In this document: in pieces, positions 52,052 to 59,501 of the stretch
Layout of the letters: each line of letters opens with the position of its first letter
How positions within the stretch are numbered: the stretch's first letter is position 1
From: Moduliflexus sp964602655
Lineage (GTDB): Bacteria > Moduliflexota > Moduliflexia > Moduliflexales > Moduliflexaceae
DNA length: 64,000 nucleotides
Reading direction: 5' to 3'
Assembly (NCBI GenBank): GCA_964602655.1
Contig: CAZRSF010000013.1
Span: 1 to 64,000, forward strand
Program-made: the position numbers and the translations under genes
Notes under the pieces: model-generated
Database searches by the model: none
What the model was told of the DNA's origin: nothing
The model's input: the letters and a program-made list of their open reading frames with translations, nothing else

Positions 52052-54250
52052 ATGATAGACATCAAATGCCCAACATGTTCAACGCAATACCGAATCAGTG
52101 ATTCACAAATAGCACACGTCACCAAACTACGATGCAAGAAATGCAATACTGTCTTCCATTTGCAGGATCAATTAAACCCGTTAGAACAAGAACACTCAGC
52201 GGATGCGCATTCTGCATCAGATGCCGCAACGTTAGCATTTGATTTGTCGAAAATTCAGTTAGAGTATCCTCAACCTGAGACAGACGAAGAGACATCCCTG
52301 CATGTCAACGTAGGCGAGATGAATTTCGATGCTGCCCCTGCTTCCAACGCTTCGAACTCTCAATTAGATGATGTTTTCGGCTCGTTTTTTCCAGGAACGA
52401 CAGCCCCCTCAGAAACAGAAGAAGACGTTGAAATCGAAGATCATATCAGCGCTCCGCTTCAACAATCAGGTTTGGACGGTACCCAATTTTCCTCCTTCTC
52501 TTTTTCGTTTGATCAGGAGGAAGGCGGAGGACAAGACCTTTCAGATGCGCCGACAATGGATTTTTCTTTTAGCGCCGCCATCCCTGAAACTTCAGAGGAA
52601 GAAGAGGAGGAATCTGGCGAGAATGTCGAAGAAGGAGGGCAAGAGGAACAGCCTGACGGGCAGAACTTAGACCTTTCGTTAGGGGCGGTAGAAATTGCTG
52701 GCGATCTGACGGGAGAATTGCCCGTCACATTTGACAATCAGGCGGAAGAAGCCGCATTTCCTTCTTATGGCTCAGAAGACGCTGTTTCCGATGAATATGC
52801 CGCGTTAGCAGAAGAACTCTCGACCTGCTGCATTGACAGCCTGGCAATGGGATTACCGCGATGCGAATTATGTGGCAAAGACCTTAAAGGGAAAGACCCG
52901 CGAGCAGCACAAGAGCTTCAAAAACGCCGGCGGCAGCAATTGAAACAAGAACTCAGCGGTGGAAACGTTCAAGTCGGATTTGCAGATGAGCAGACTGGAG
53001 AAGCCCATGTTCGTCATATTCACGTAACTGAAGATTTTTCTGATGTTGAAAAAGCCCTGGATGACTTAGCCAGCGGAACATTTCATCATACGCTGAAGAA
53101 AAAAGAAGCAAAAAAACATCTTCAAAAAACGTTCCGGCAGCTTGTCGCAGGAGCCATCGGCCTTGTCGTGCTTGTCGGCATTGTGTTTGTCTTTTTGCTG
53201 CCCTCCCAACACGAAAAACTCGAAGCGCGTTATAATGAAATCATGGGACAGGAAGAAATAGACCCTAAAACATTGGTTCAACTCTTTTTTGACGCGATCA
53301 TCGCGAAAGATCAGGACATCTTCAGCCGGGTATCCGCGTTGCAGGCTCTCCCAGCCTATTCCTCCGCTAAAATCATGACCGTTGGAGAGGAATACGAAAA
53401 TATGTCAATCGGCGCTCCAGGGAAGAAAAAACTATCGTTGGAAAAAGACATCGCCGATCTTGAAACACAAATTCAAGGGAAATCTGCTTTAGTGCAAGAA
53501 TATAGCGCCAAAAACCTTTCTCCTACCATATTAGAAGAAAAGATCGCTTCTGATGAACAAAAGCTCGCAGATTTGAAACAAGAGTTTGCCGAAAAGGATG
53601 CGGAGAATAGAAAAAAGAATGATCGCCTGCAAACAGAGTTACAGGATATTGATCGAGACCTGAAGAAAGCTCGCGACGATGCCAGAAAATATATTGATAA
53701 AACCGATGACGTAGGAAAAGCGATCTATAACAGGGCCGTAACGAATCAGCGGTTTTTAAATGAGAAAAAAGATAAACTTTTGATACAGTTTCGTGAAGAA
53801 CAGCAGAAATATCAACAACTTCATAATGAGTTGGAAGGAGAATATCAGCCACAGTTTCTTCGATTAGAAGAGCGTTTAGCCACAGAAAGGGCGTTATTAA
53901 AAGAAGCGAAGCAACTTCTGGATAAGAAAAATTCGCCTGTCGTGCTTCTTACGAAAGAAATTGAGCGTTTATCTCACACGCAAACGGCTAAAAAGGAGGA
54001 GCTTGAGCAAGTCACAGCACAATTATCGCAAGCGCTCGTATTCTTTGCCAATCAACCGGATTATCAAGATATTGTGAATCAGCAGCAAGATTGTGAATTT
54101 TCTCATGTCAGTAAAAATGTTGCTGTCGCTGTAAAAGGTGAAGACAATCAAGAGCAGCAAATATCTGTCGTCCTGAAGCGGTATGAGGCGGTCACTCCAG
54201 ATAAAAAGACCTTTCGAAGTCCCTGGCTTGTGGAAAAAATTGCGCAGTGA
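52052..54250 (+). CDS. Zinc-ribbon and coiled-coil membrane protein
   Basis: A 732-residue protein. An N-terminal zinc ribbon (Cys6, Cys9, Cys28, Cys31; MJ0042-type CPTCSTQYRI ... LRCKKC) is followed by an acidic low-complexity region. A second CxxC-type cluster (about 268-283, with RCELCGK) lies ahead of a transmembrane helix (QLVAGAIGLVVLVGIVFVFLL). A long coiled coil (about 450-660) fills the remaining periplasmic or cytoplasmic part. It is coupled to the rRNA methylase gene (4-nt GTGA overlap). Function unknown; zinc-ribbon plus acidic tail proteins of this kind are seen in deltaproteobacteria. Confidence 0.75.
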   Translation: MIDIKCPTCSTQYRISDSQIAHVTKLRCKKCNTVFHLQDQLNPLEQEHSADAHSASDAATLAFDLSKIQLEYPQPETDEETSLHVNVGEMNFDAAPASNASNSQLDDVFGSFFPGTTAPSETEEDVEIEDHISAPLQQSGLDGTQFSSFSFSFDQEEGGGQDLSDAPTMDFSFSAAIPETSEEEEEESGENVEEGGQEEQPDGQNLDLSLGAVEIAGDLTGELPVTFDNQAEEAAFPSYGSEDAVSDEYAALAEELSTCCIDSLAMGLPRCELCGKDLKGKDPRAAQELQKRRRQQLKQELSGGNVQVGFADEQTGEAHVRHIHVTEDFSDVEKALDDLASGTFHHTLKKKEAKKHLQKTFRQLVAGAIGLVVLVGIVFVFLLPSQHEKLEARYNEIMGQEEIDPKTLVQLFFDAIIAKDQDIFSRVSALQALPAYSSAKIMTVGEEYENMSIGAPGKKKLSLEKDIADLETQIQGKSALVQEYSAKNLSPTILEEKIASDEQKLADLKQEFAEKDAENRKKNDRLQTELQDIDRDLKKARDDARKYIDKTDDVGKAIYNRAVTNQRFLNEKKDKLLIQFREEQQKYQQLHNELEGEYQPQFLRLEERLATERALLKEAKQLLDKKNSPVVLLTKEIERLSHTQTAKKEELEQVTAQLSQALVFFANQPDYQDIVNQQQDCEFSHVSKNVAVAVKGEDNQEQQISVVLKRYEAVTPDKKTFRSPWLVEKIAQ

Positions 54251-55074
54251 GACAAAAATTAGGGCAGCACTTCTTAGTTGACGAGAGCGTTCGAGAACGC
54301 ATCCTGATGTCAGCCGATATTCATCAAACGGATATTGTGCTCGAAGTTGGTCCCGGGCAAGGGGTACTGACAAGACTCTTAGCTCGCCAGGCAAAAGCAG
54401 TTATTGCCGTCGAGTTCGATCAGAACTTGATTGAGATATTACAAGGCATTTTTGGGAATTCACCTCATGTTCACATCATGCATGGAGATGCCCGGCATCT
54501 GAACTATCAGACAGTCGTTGGCGACTATCTTTCGTCATCCTCAATTCAGCAACGAGTCAAAGTCGTCGCGAATCTTCCGTACTACGCTGCGACGACGATT
54601 GTTCTCTCATTGTTTCAATTTCCTCACATCATTGACTCATGTACGCTGATGTTCCAAAAAGAAGTCGCTGAACGCATTACTGCGCCTCCCGGCAGTAAAA
54701 CGTATGGTTCGCTTTCCGTGATCTGTCAATATTACAGCAATGTACGTTACGGCTTTACCGTTCCGCCATCAGCATTTCGTCCCGCTCCTAAAGTCGAATC
54801 CGCTGTTATTCATCTGAACGTGTATCCACATCCGCCGATTCATGTTCAGGATGAAACATTTTTCCTACAGCTTGTCAAAAACGCCTTTCTGACCCGTCGC
54901 AAGATGCTCAAAAATGCTCTCATCAGAAATATGACCGGCGCCACATGTCTTCCTATACATATACATGATGCCTTTGCTTATCTTGATCTTCCCGAACACG
55001 TTCGCGCAGAAGATTTGTCAGTGCAAGAATTTGCAGATTTAAGCAACCTGCTATTCTCCTATCAGGCAGCATAA
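54247..55074 (+). CDS. rsmA: 16S rRNA dimethyladenosine transferase RsmA (KsgA)
   Basis: A 275-residue enzyme (EC 2.1.1.182) that dimethylates A1518 and A1519 of 16S rRNA using S-adenosylmethionine. LGQHFLVDESV at residues 5-15 is diagnostic, followed by the SAM-binding VGPGQGVLT (34-42), HGDAR, and catalytic NLPYY (109-113). FRPAPKVESAV and NAFLTRRKMLKNAL complete the family pattern. The GTG start overlaps the upstream stop codon. Length is close to E. coli (273). Confidence 0.95.
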   Translation: MRQKLGQHFLVDESVRERILMSADIHQTDIVLEVGPGQGVLTRLLARQAKAVIAVEFDQNLIEILQGIFGNSPHVHIMHGDARHLNYQTVVGDYLSSSSIQQRVKVVANLPYYAATTIVLSLFQFPHIIDSCTLMFQKEVAERITAPPGSKTYGSLSVICQYYSNVRYGFTVPPSAFRPAPKVESAVIHLNVYPHPPIHVQDETFFLQLVKNAFLTRRKMLKNALIRNMTGATCLPIHIHDAFAYLDLPEHVRAEDLSVQEFADLSNLLFSYQAA

Positions 55075-55084
55075 AAAAAAACAA

Positions 55085-55113
55085 CACCCCGTCAGGATGA
55101 CCTGAACGGGGTG
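55085..55113 (-). terminator. Terminator between rsmA and efp
   Basis: GC-rich hairpin CACCCCG...CGGGGTG (55085-55113, one bulge). On the minus strand it is followed by TTGTTTTTTTT. It ends efp and probably also rsmA. Confidence 0.8.
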
Positions 55114-55138
55114 GAAAATGTTCTTCTTGAAATTGGGA

Positions 55139-55702
55139 CTATTTCGTCACGCGTTCGATATACTCTCCTGTGCGTGTATCAACTTTGACAACATCTCCGA
55201 TATTCAGAAACAGCGGAACCTGAACAGTTGCTCCCGTTTCCAAGTTCGCCGTTTTTGTTCCGCCAGAAGCGGTGTCTCCGCGAAGCCCAGGGTCTGTCTG
55301 CGCTATTTTTAAGTTCACGAACGTCGGTGGCTCAACTCCAATCGGTCGTTCATTATAAAACAACATTGTTACAACAATATTTTCTTGCAAGTAATTTTTG
55401 CAATTGCCTAATTGATCTTCGGTCAGGAATAACTGCTCATACGTCTCCGTGTCCATAAAGTGATATTCGCCATCGCTCGCATATAAATACTGCATCTGTT
55501 TTTCTTCGAGATGCGGTTTTCCTACTTTTTCACCTGACCGAAATGTTTTTTCCAACACGCTTCCCGATAACAAACTTTTCATCTTCGTTCGAACAAAAGC
55601 TCCGCCTTTGCCAGGTTTCACATGTTGAAATTCCACAATAATAAAAGGCTCATTGTCTATCTCGATTTTTAAACCATTTCTGAATTGATTTGTTCCGTAC
55701 AT
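55139..55702 (-). CDS. efp: Elongation factor P
   Basis: About 187 residues, close to E. coli EF-P (188). It relieves ribosome stalling at polyproline. Motifs are FRNGLKIEIDNEPFIIVEFQHVKPGKGGAF, with Lys32 in PGKGG as the tip residue modified in many bacteria, and ETYEQLFL, plus a C-terminal OB pair (GDVVKVDTRTGEYIERV). The ATG at 55702 is favoured because it gives the standard N-terminus; a longer frame starts at 55732. It has its own transcript ending at the terminator at 55085. Confidence 0.92.
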   Translation of the reverse strand: MYGTNQFRNGLKIEIDNEPFIIVEFQHVKPGKGGAFVRTKMKSLLSGSVLEKTFRSGEKVGKPHLEEKQMQYLYASDGEYHFMDTETYEQLFLTEDQLGNCKNYLQENIVVTMLFYNERPIGVEPPTFVNLKIAQTDPGLRGDTASGGTKTANLETGATVQVPLFLNIGDVVKVDTRTGEYIERVTK

Positions 55703-55829
55703 ACGTAATTCGTTCAAAACCTCATAATGCATACCATGTAAAAGAAGAAAGGATCATAAAGCCATTTCCCCTTTCGCTTCATGATCCAAGACTTCGCATT
55801 CGTACATCATACACATTACACAGCTAATG

Positions 55830-57644
55830 TTATTCTCGTCCTTCTATATAGGCTTGTAAGGCTTTTGTTTCCTCCAATACCTGTCTAATTGTTTTATTTG
55901 CCGAATCGTTTTTGAGGAGTTTTTGATAAATCGTCATCGCCTCTTCGAAAAGGTCTTGTTTGATATATAACTCGGCCAATGAAGTAGATGGAAGTTCTCC
56001 TTCTTCCCCGATATTTTCACTTTCGAATTCCTCGATAATCGCCTCTTCTTCACCAACCTCCTCAAGTTCCTCTTCTTCAGCCATTTCGATGTCAGCAATG
56101 GCTTCTTCCTCTTCTAAGCGCGTCTCCGTCGCATCAGCATCTTCGATAATTCCAACTGATGGGCTATCTTTAAGCAACTCTTGTTCGAAGACATCAAAAT
56201 CAAAATCTTGAAAGACATCGCCTTCTGCCACCTCTTCAGTCTCTTCTTCACTACCGGCAATGCCGAAATCCTGAAAGATTGAAGACTTCTCTTCCGCGTC
56301 TTCTTCAATCTCTTCGATCATCTCAGCATCTTCAACAGGCAGCGATTCAGACCCTTCTTCTAATTCGATGTCCTCCGAAAATTCTTCAATCTCTTCTTCT
56401 GTCTCGAACTCCTCTGGAAGATCTTCGATTTCTTCCTCTACATCCTCGATTTCCTCAGGCAATTCTTCAATTCCTTCATCTGCGTCGATATCCTCAGAAA
56501 ATTCCTCGATTTCTTCAGGAAATTCTTCAATCTCAACGGCCTCTTCAACATCTGTCAGTTCCTCCATGCCGGGAACGCCGTCAAGATCAATCATTCCTTC
56601 AAGATCGTTTTCATCGGTTTCGAGCAATTCGGGTATCTCTTCTTCATCCGTCAGTTCGCTTTCTTCAATCGCCTCTTCCGACTCCAACAAGCCCATCAAT
56701 TCATCTAACTCGCCCTCATTGCTTTCGTCAAGTCCATTATCGCTGTCTGAGGTATATTTACTGTCTGACAACTCCTGAAAAATTTGTGACACTAATTCAT
56801 CTTCAGTTTCAACAATTTCCTCAAGCATTTCCTCTTCTTCGACTTCTTCAGCAGGCTCTTCTTCAACTTCTTCGATTTCCTCAAAATCTTCTGAACTTAC
56901 CTCTTCGATCTCGTCCTCAATTTCTTCGATATCCTCAATGTCTTCCTCTGGCTCAATGGCTGGTTCTTCTTCAAGAATATCCTCTATCGGCTCGAACTCG
57001 CCGATATCTTCCGGCATTTCTGGCTCCACAATGTCTTCTTCGATTTCTTCAAGTTCTTCCTCTTCCAAATCAGTAATTTCCTCAAGCTCTTCATTTTCTT
57101 CGAATTCGCCGAATTCATCTGCTGGCGATACGGCAATCGTTGCCGCAGCAGCGGGAACTGGTTTAGGGGCAGACCGTGGCGGAATCACAGCCGTTCCTGC
57201 GCCATACAGGACGAAAAGATCACGACCAAGCAGCTTGCCGATATAATCCAGCATCACTTTGCATTCAGGATCATCCGGCTTGATGCGATAGGCGAAACCG
57301 AAACGTTCCGCCGCTTTTTCGGAATCCTGCTTCTGCATCGCGATCTCACCTAAAAGCTTGTACGCCACGAAATTCCCGGTATCCTGTCGAATAACCTCTT
57401 CGAATTCACGAGTGGCATCCTCAACCTGACCTTGCGTCAAATAGACTCGCGCCATAGCCAGACGCGCCTCAACATACGCCGGGTGACGGGTTAATCCATC
57501 CCGCAGAATTTTCGTGGCCTCTTCAGCGACGCCTAACTTGCGATACAATTCCGCCAGCGTCAGAAATTCCCGCGAATTCGGGTCTTTCTGCATGATATCT
57601 TTATATCTGTCAATCTGAGCTAACAGCTCTTGATCTAATGACAT
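55830..57644 (-). CDS. Extremely acidic TPR protein
   Basis: A 604-residue protein. N-terminal TPR repeats (about 1-115; EATKILRDGLTRHPAYVEARLAMARVYL) are followed by about 380 residues that are overwhelmingly Glu, Asp, Ile and Leu (EEIEEFSEDIDADEG, ELPEEIEDVEEEIED and the like). A final short TPR-like unit (ELYIKQDLFEEAMTIYQKLLKN) closes the protein. No signal peptide is seen, so it is probably cytoplasmic. It lies between efp and the Ig-like lipoprotein gene on the same strand as pilQ. It may be an adaptor or regulator. Confidence 0.75.
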   Translation of the reverse strand: MSLDQELLAQIDRYKDIMQKDPNSREFLTLAELYRKLGVAEEATKILRDGLTRHPAYVEARLAMARVYLTQGQVEDATREFEEVIRQDTGNFVAYKLLGEIAMQKQDSEKAAERFGFAYRIKPDDPECKVMLDYIGKLLGRDLFVLYGAGTAVIPPRSAPKPVPAAAATIAVSPADEFGEFEENEELEEITDLEEEELEEIEEDIVEPEMPEDIGEFEPIEDILEEEPAIEPEEDIEDIEEIEDEIEEVSSEDFEEIEEVEEEPAEEVEEEEMLEEIVETEDELVSQIFQELSDSKYTSDSDNGLDESNEGELDELMGLLESEEAIEESELTDEEEIPELLETDENDLEGMIDLDGVPGMEELTDVEEAVEIEEFPEEIEEFSEDIDADEGIEELPEEIEDVEEEIEDLPEEFETEEEIEEFSEDIELEEGSESLPVEDAEMIEEIEEDAEEKSSIFQDFGIAGSEEETEEVAEGDVFQDFDFDVFEQELLKDSPSVGIIEDADATETRLEEEEAIADIEMAEEEELEEVGEEEAIIEEFESENIGEEGELPSTSLAELYIKQDLFEEAMTIYQKLLKNDSANKTIRQVLEETKALQAYIEGRE

Positions 57645-57717
57645 AGTTCGTTATTACCCCTTTTTCAGGCTGACCGTTCCCTTTGTTCTGCTCTTTTTCA
57701 ACGATACTATAAAAACT

Positions 57718-57751
57718 GCTTGCAGAACAATGGGCGACTTGTTCTGCAAGC
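57718..57751 (-). terminator. Terminator of Ig-like lipoprotein gene (leftward)
   Basis: Perfect 13-bp stem 57718-57730/57739-57751, 8-nt loop. On the minus strand it is followed by AGTTTTTATAG. It ends the gene at 57764-59329. Confidence 0.85.
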
Positions 57752-57763
57752 GCAATCTTCTCT

Positions 57764-59329
57764 TTATGGCGTCGTAAAAACAGCATTTACCGTCGTAGCC
57801 GCAGAAACCGTCACAGTGCAGAGCGGAACAGTTCCGGTGCATGCTCCGCTCCATGCGCTGAAACTCGAGCCACTCGCAGCTGTTGCTGTCAATGTTACGC
57901 TTGTACTTGCCGTGAATGTCTCGCTACAATCCGTACCGCAGCTTATCCCTGTCGGAGCACTCGTCACCGTGCCAGAACCAGTTTTATTCACTGTCAATGT
58001 ATAATTTGCTGCTGGGGTCGTGGTTGCTGCTGGGGTTGGCGTAGCCTCTGGCGGAGTTTCCGTTACGATGATATAGGCCGTATCAGTATCACAATATTGT
58101 ACTTGTTGTGGAACAATACTGTATGTACAGGCAGTAATTGTCGCGGCATGCGTTCCAATTGAAAGCGTTCCTAAACCACACACAATTGGATCTTCTTTTC
58201 CAAAAACTCCACGATTTTTGGCATCGGTCGTTGTCGTTGCAAACCCATTGCATGCGCCAGAAAATTCGACCCTTACTCCAGCAAGGGCTTCATCTCCTGT
58301 CGCGTCCCACACATTTCCAGAAATGTTAATTGTAACAATTTCAGTACTTCTCCCGGTTTTAATATCCGCCGGAACATAGTTAATGTCCGGCTTGACGTCA
58401 ACCAAAATTCCTGCCACATCGTTCCCAGGTTTTCCTGGTCCAGGCAGTACATGTATCACTGTTTTCGCTTGCAATGATGTCATCAAATCCCGCACGGATA
58501 CTGTCGCGCTAATCACTGCGCTTCCGGCGCGGTCGGCATAATAATAGAGGGAGACGGAACCATTTTTGTTCGTCAGTGCTGTCGCCGTTGTCGAAGCGGC
58601 ATCTCTTGTGGGAGGCACTGGATTATTACTCAAATACCCTAATTCTGATGTAAATTCAATCGTAAAATTTTCAACCGAGCCGCCGGACGCATCTTTCAAC
58701 GTGGCGATAATCGTAGAATAATCGCCTAAATTCGCATAAATACTTGACGGAGACGCCGACAGTTCCAATGTATATGGCCAAGCGGAACTTGGCTTACCGC
58801 CAGGCGTAAACGTGACAGGCTTCGACACGACAAGATCAGCAGTGCTATCTTCATCAACATCGATCTCAGCGCGAACAACACCCTGCCCGGATCGCATACC
58901 ATAAAAACGCTTGGTTGCAACGCCGTTTTGATCGGTAACGCCCTCAGCTTCGCTGACAAACATCCCTGAATCAGGTTCATAAAACCATCCATAAAGCTTA
59001 TCGGCAGTATATTTGATAGTATAGCCAGAGACTGGAAGGCCAGAAGTATTGGACAACGTCACAGTAATTGTGCTGTAATTTGTCGCGTCCGCCGGAACGC
59101 TCTCAGGGTCTGCCTTCATTGAAAGCGTAAACGTACCTGCCGTAGATTTCGGACCATACGGAATCGGGCTATATCCGCTTGTCCCTGATGGTGTTGACGA
59201 TTGACCGCTATCGTCATTCAATTTGCCGCATCCTGCTAACACGCCAATGACAATGCCGATTCCAAGAATACCGATCAATCCATACAAGAAGAGATTGTTC
59301 TTCTTTATGAAACCATATTGCTTTTTCAT
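57764..59329 (-). CDS. Lipoprotein with Ig-like (Big) and InlB-B-like domains
   Basis: About 521 residues from ATG 59329, with GGAGACG upstream; an in-frame ATG at 59353 has no ribosome binding site. Signal and lipobox LAGC occur near residue 32. Three or so bacterial Ig-like (Big1/invasin-type) domains follow (VPADATNYSTITVTLSNTSGLPVSG, IYANLGDYSTIIATLKDASGG, and further), then a Thr-Pro-rich linker and a C-terminal InlB-B-like beta repeat (GSGTVTSAPTGISCGTDC, with Cys pairs). Big domains occur in adhesins. It is upstream of the acidic TPR protein on the same strand and downstream of pilQ, so it may be a pilus- or surface-linked adhesin. Confidence 0.78.
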   Translation of the reverse strand: MKKQYGFIKKNNLFLYGLIGILGIGIVIGVLAGCGKLNDDSGQSSTPSGTSGYSPIPYGPKSTAGTFTLSMKADPESVPADATNYSTITVTLSNTSGLPVSGYTIKYTADKLYGWFYEPDSGMFVSEAEGVTDQNGVATKRFYGMRSGQGVVRAEIDVDEDSTADLVVSKPVTFTPGGKPSSAWPYTLELSASPSSIYANLGDYSTIIATLKDASGGSVENFTIEFTSELGYLSNNPVPPTRDAASTTATALTNKNGSVSLYYYADRAGSAVISATVSVRDLMTSLQAKTVIHVLPGPGKPGNDVAGILVDVKPDINYVPADIKTGRSTEIVTINISGNVWDATGDEALAGVRVEFSGACNGFATTTTDAKNRGVFGKEDPIVCGLGTLSIGTHAATITACTYSIVPQQVQYCDTDTAYIIVTETPPEATPTPAATTTPAANYTLTVNKTGSGTVTSAPTGISCGTDCSETFTASTSVTLTATAASGSSFSAWSGACTGTVPLCTVTVSAATTVNAVFTTP

Positions 59330-59413
59330 GTTTGTCGTCTCCTTTGAATACATCGAGACCCCGACCTCTCTGTCACGATGCGCGTTTTCTAGAACAATTC
59401 AATCAAGCTTATC

Positions 59414-59477
59414 GGTCCGAATGCCACAGACCCGCATTCGGACCGCCTTCGAATGAGTCATAATCGCTTATGACTCA
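59414..59477. repeat. Two tandem hairpins after pilQ
   Basis: Perfect 11-bp arms 59414-59424/59434-59444 and perfect 10-bp arms 59454-59463/59468-59477 with a TCGC tetraloop. They lie between the pilQ stop and the Ig-like lipoprotein gene and may protect or terminate the pil transcript, although no T-run follows. Confidence 0.65.
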
Positions 59478-59501
59478 CCGACTCTCCATTCTTATCGTGA
59501 A

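Noticed and set aside
56279..57076. Long plus-strand open frames rich in Leu/Arg or Ser opposite the acidic TPR gene
   Set aside because: They are the antisense of GAA/GAG/ATT-type codon repeats in the acidic region and have no start signal, so they are artefacts of composition.
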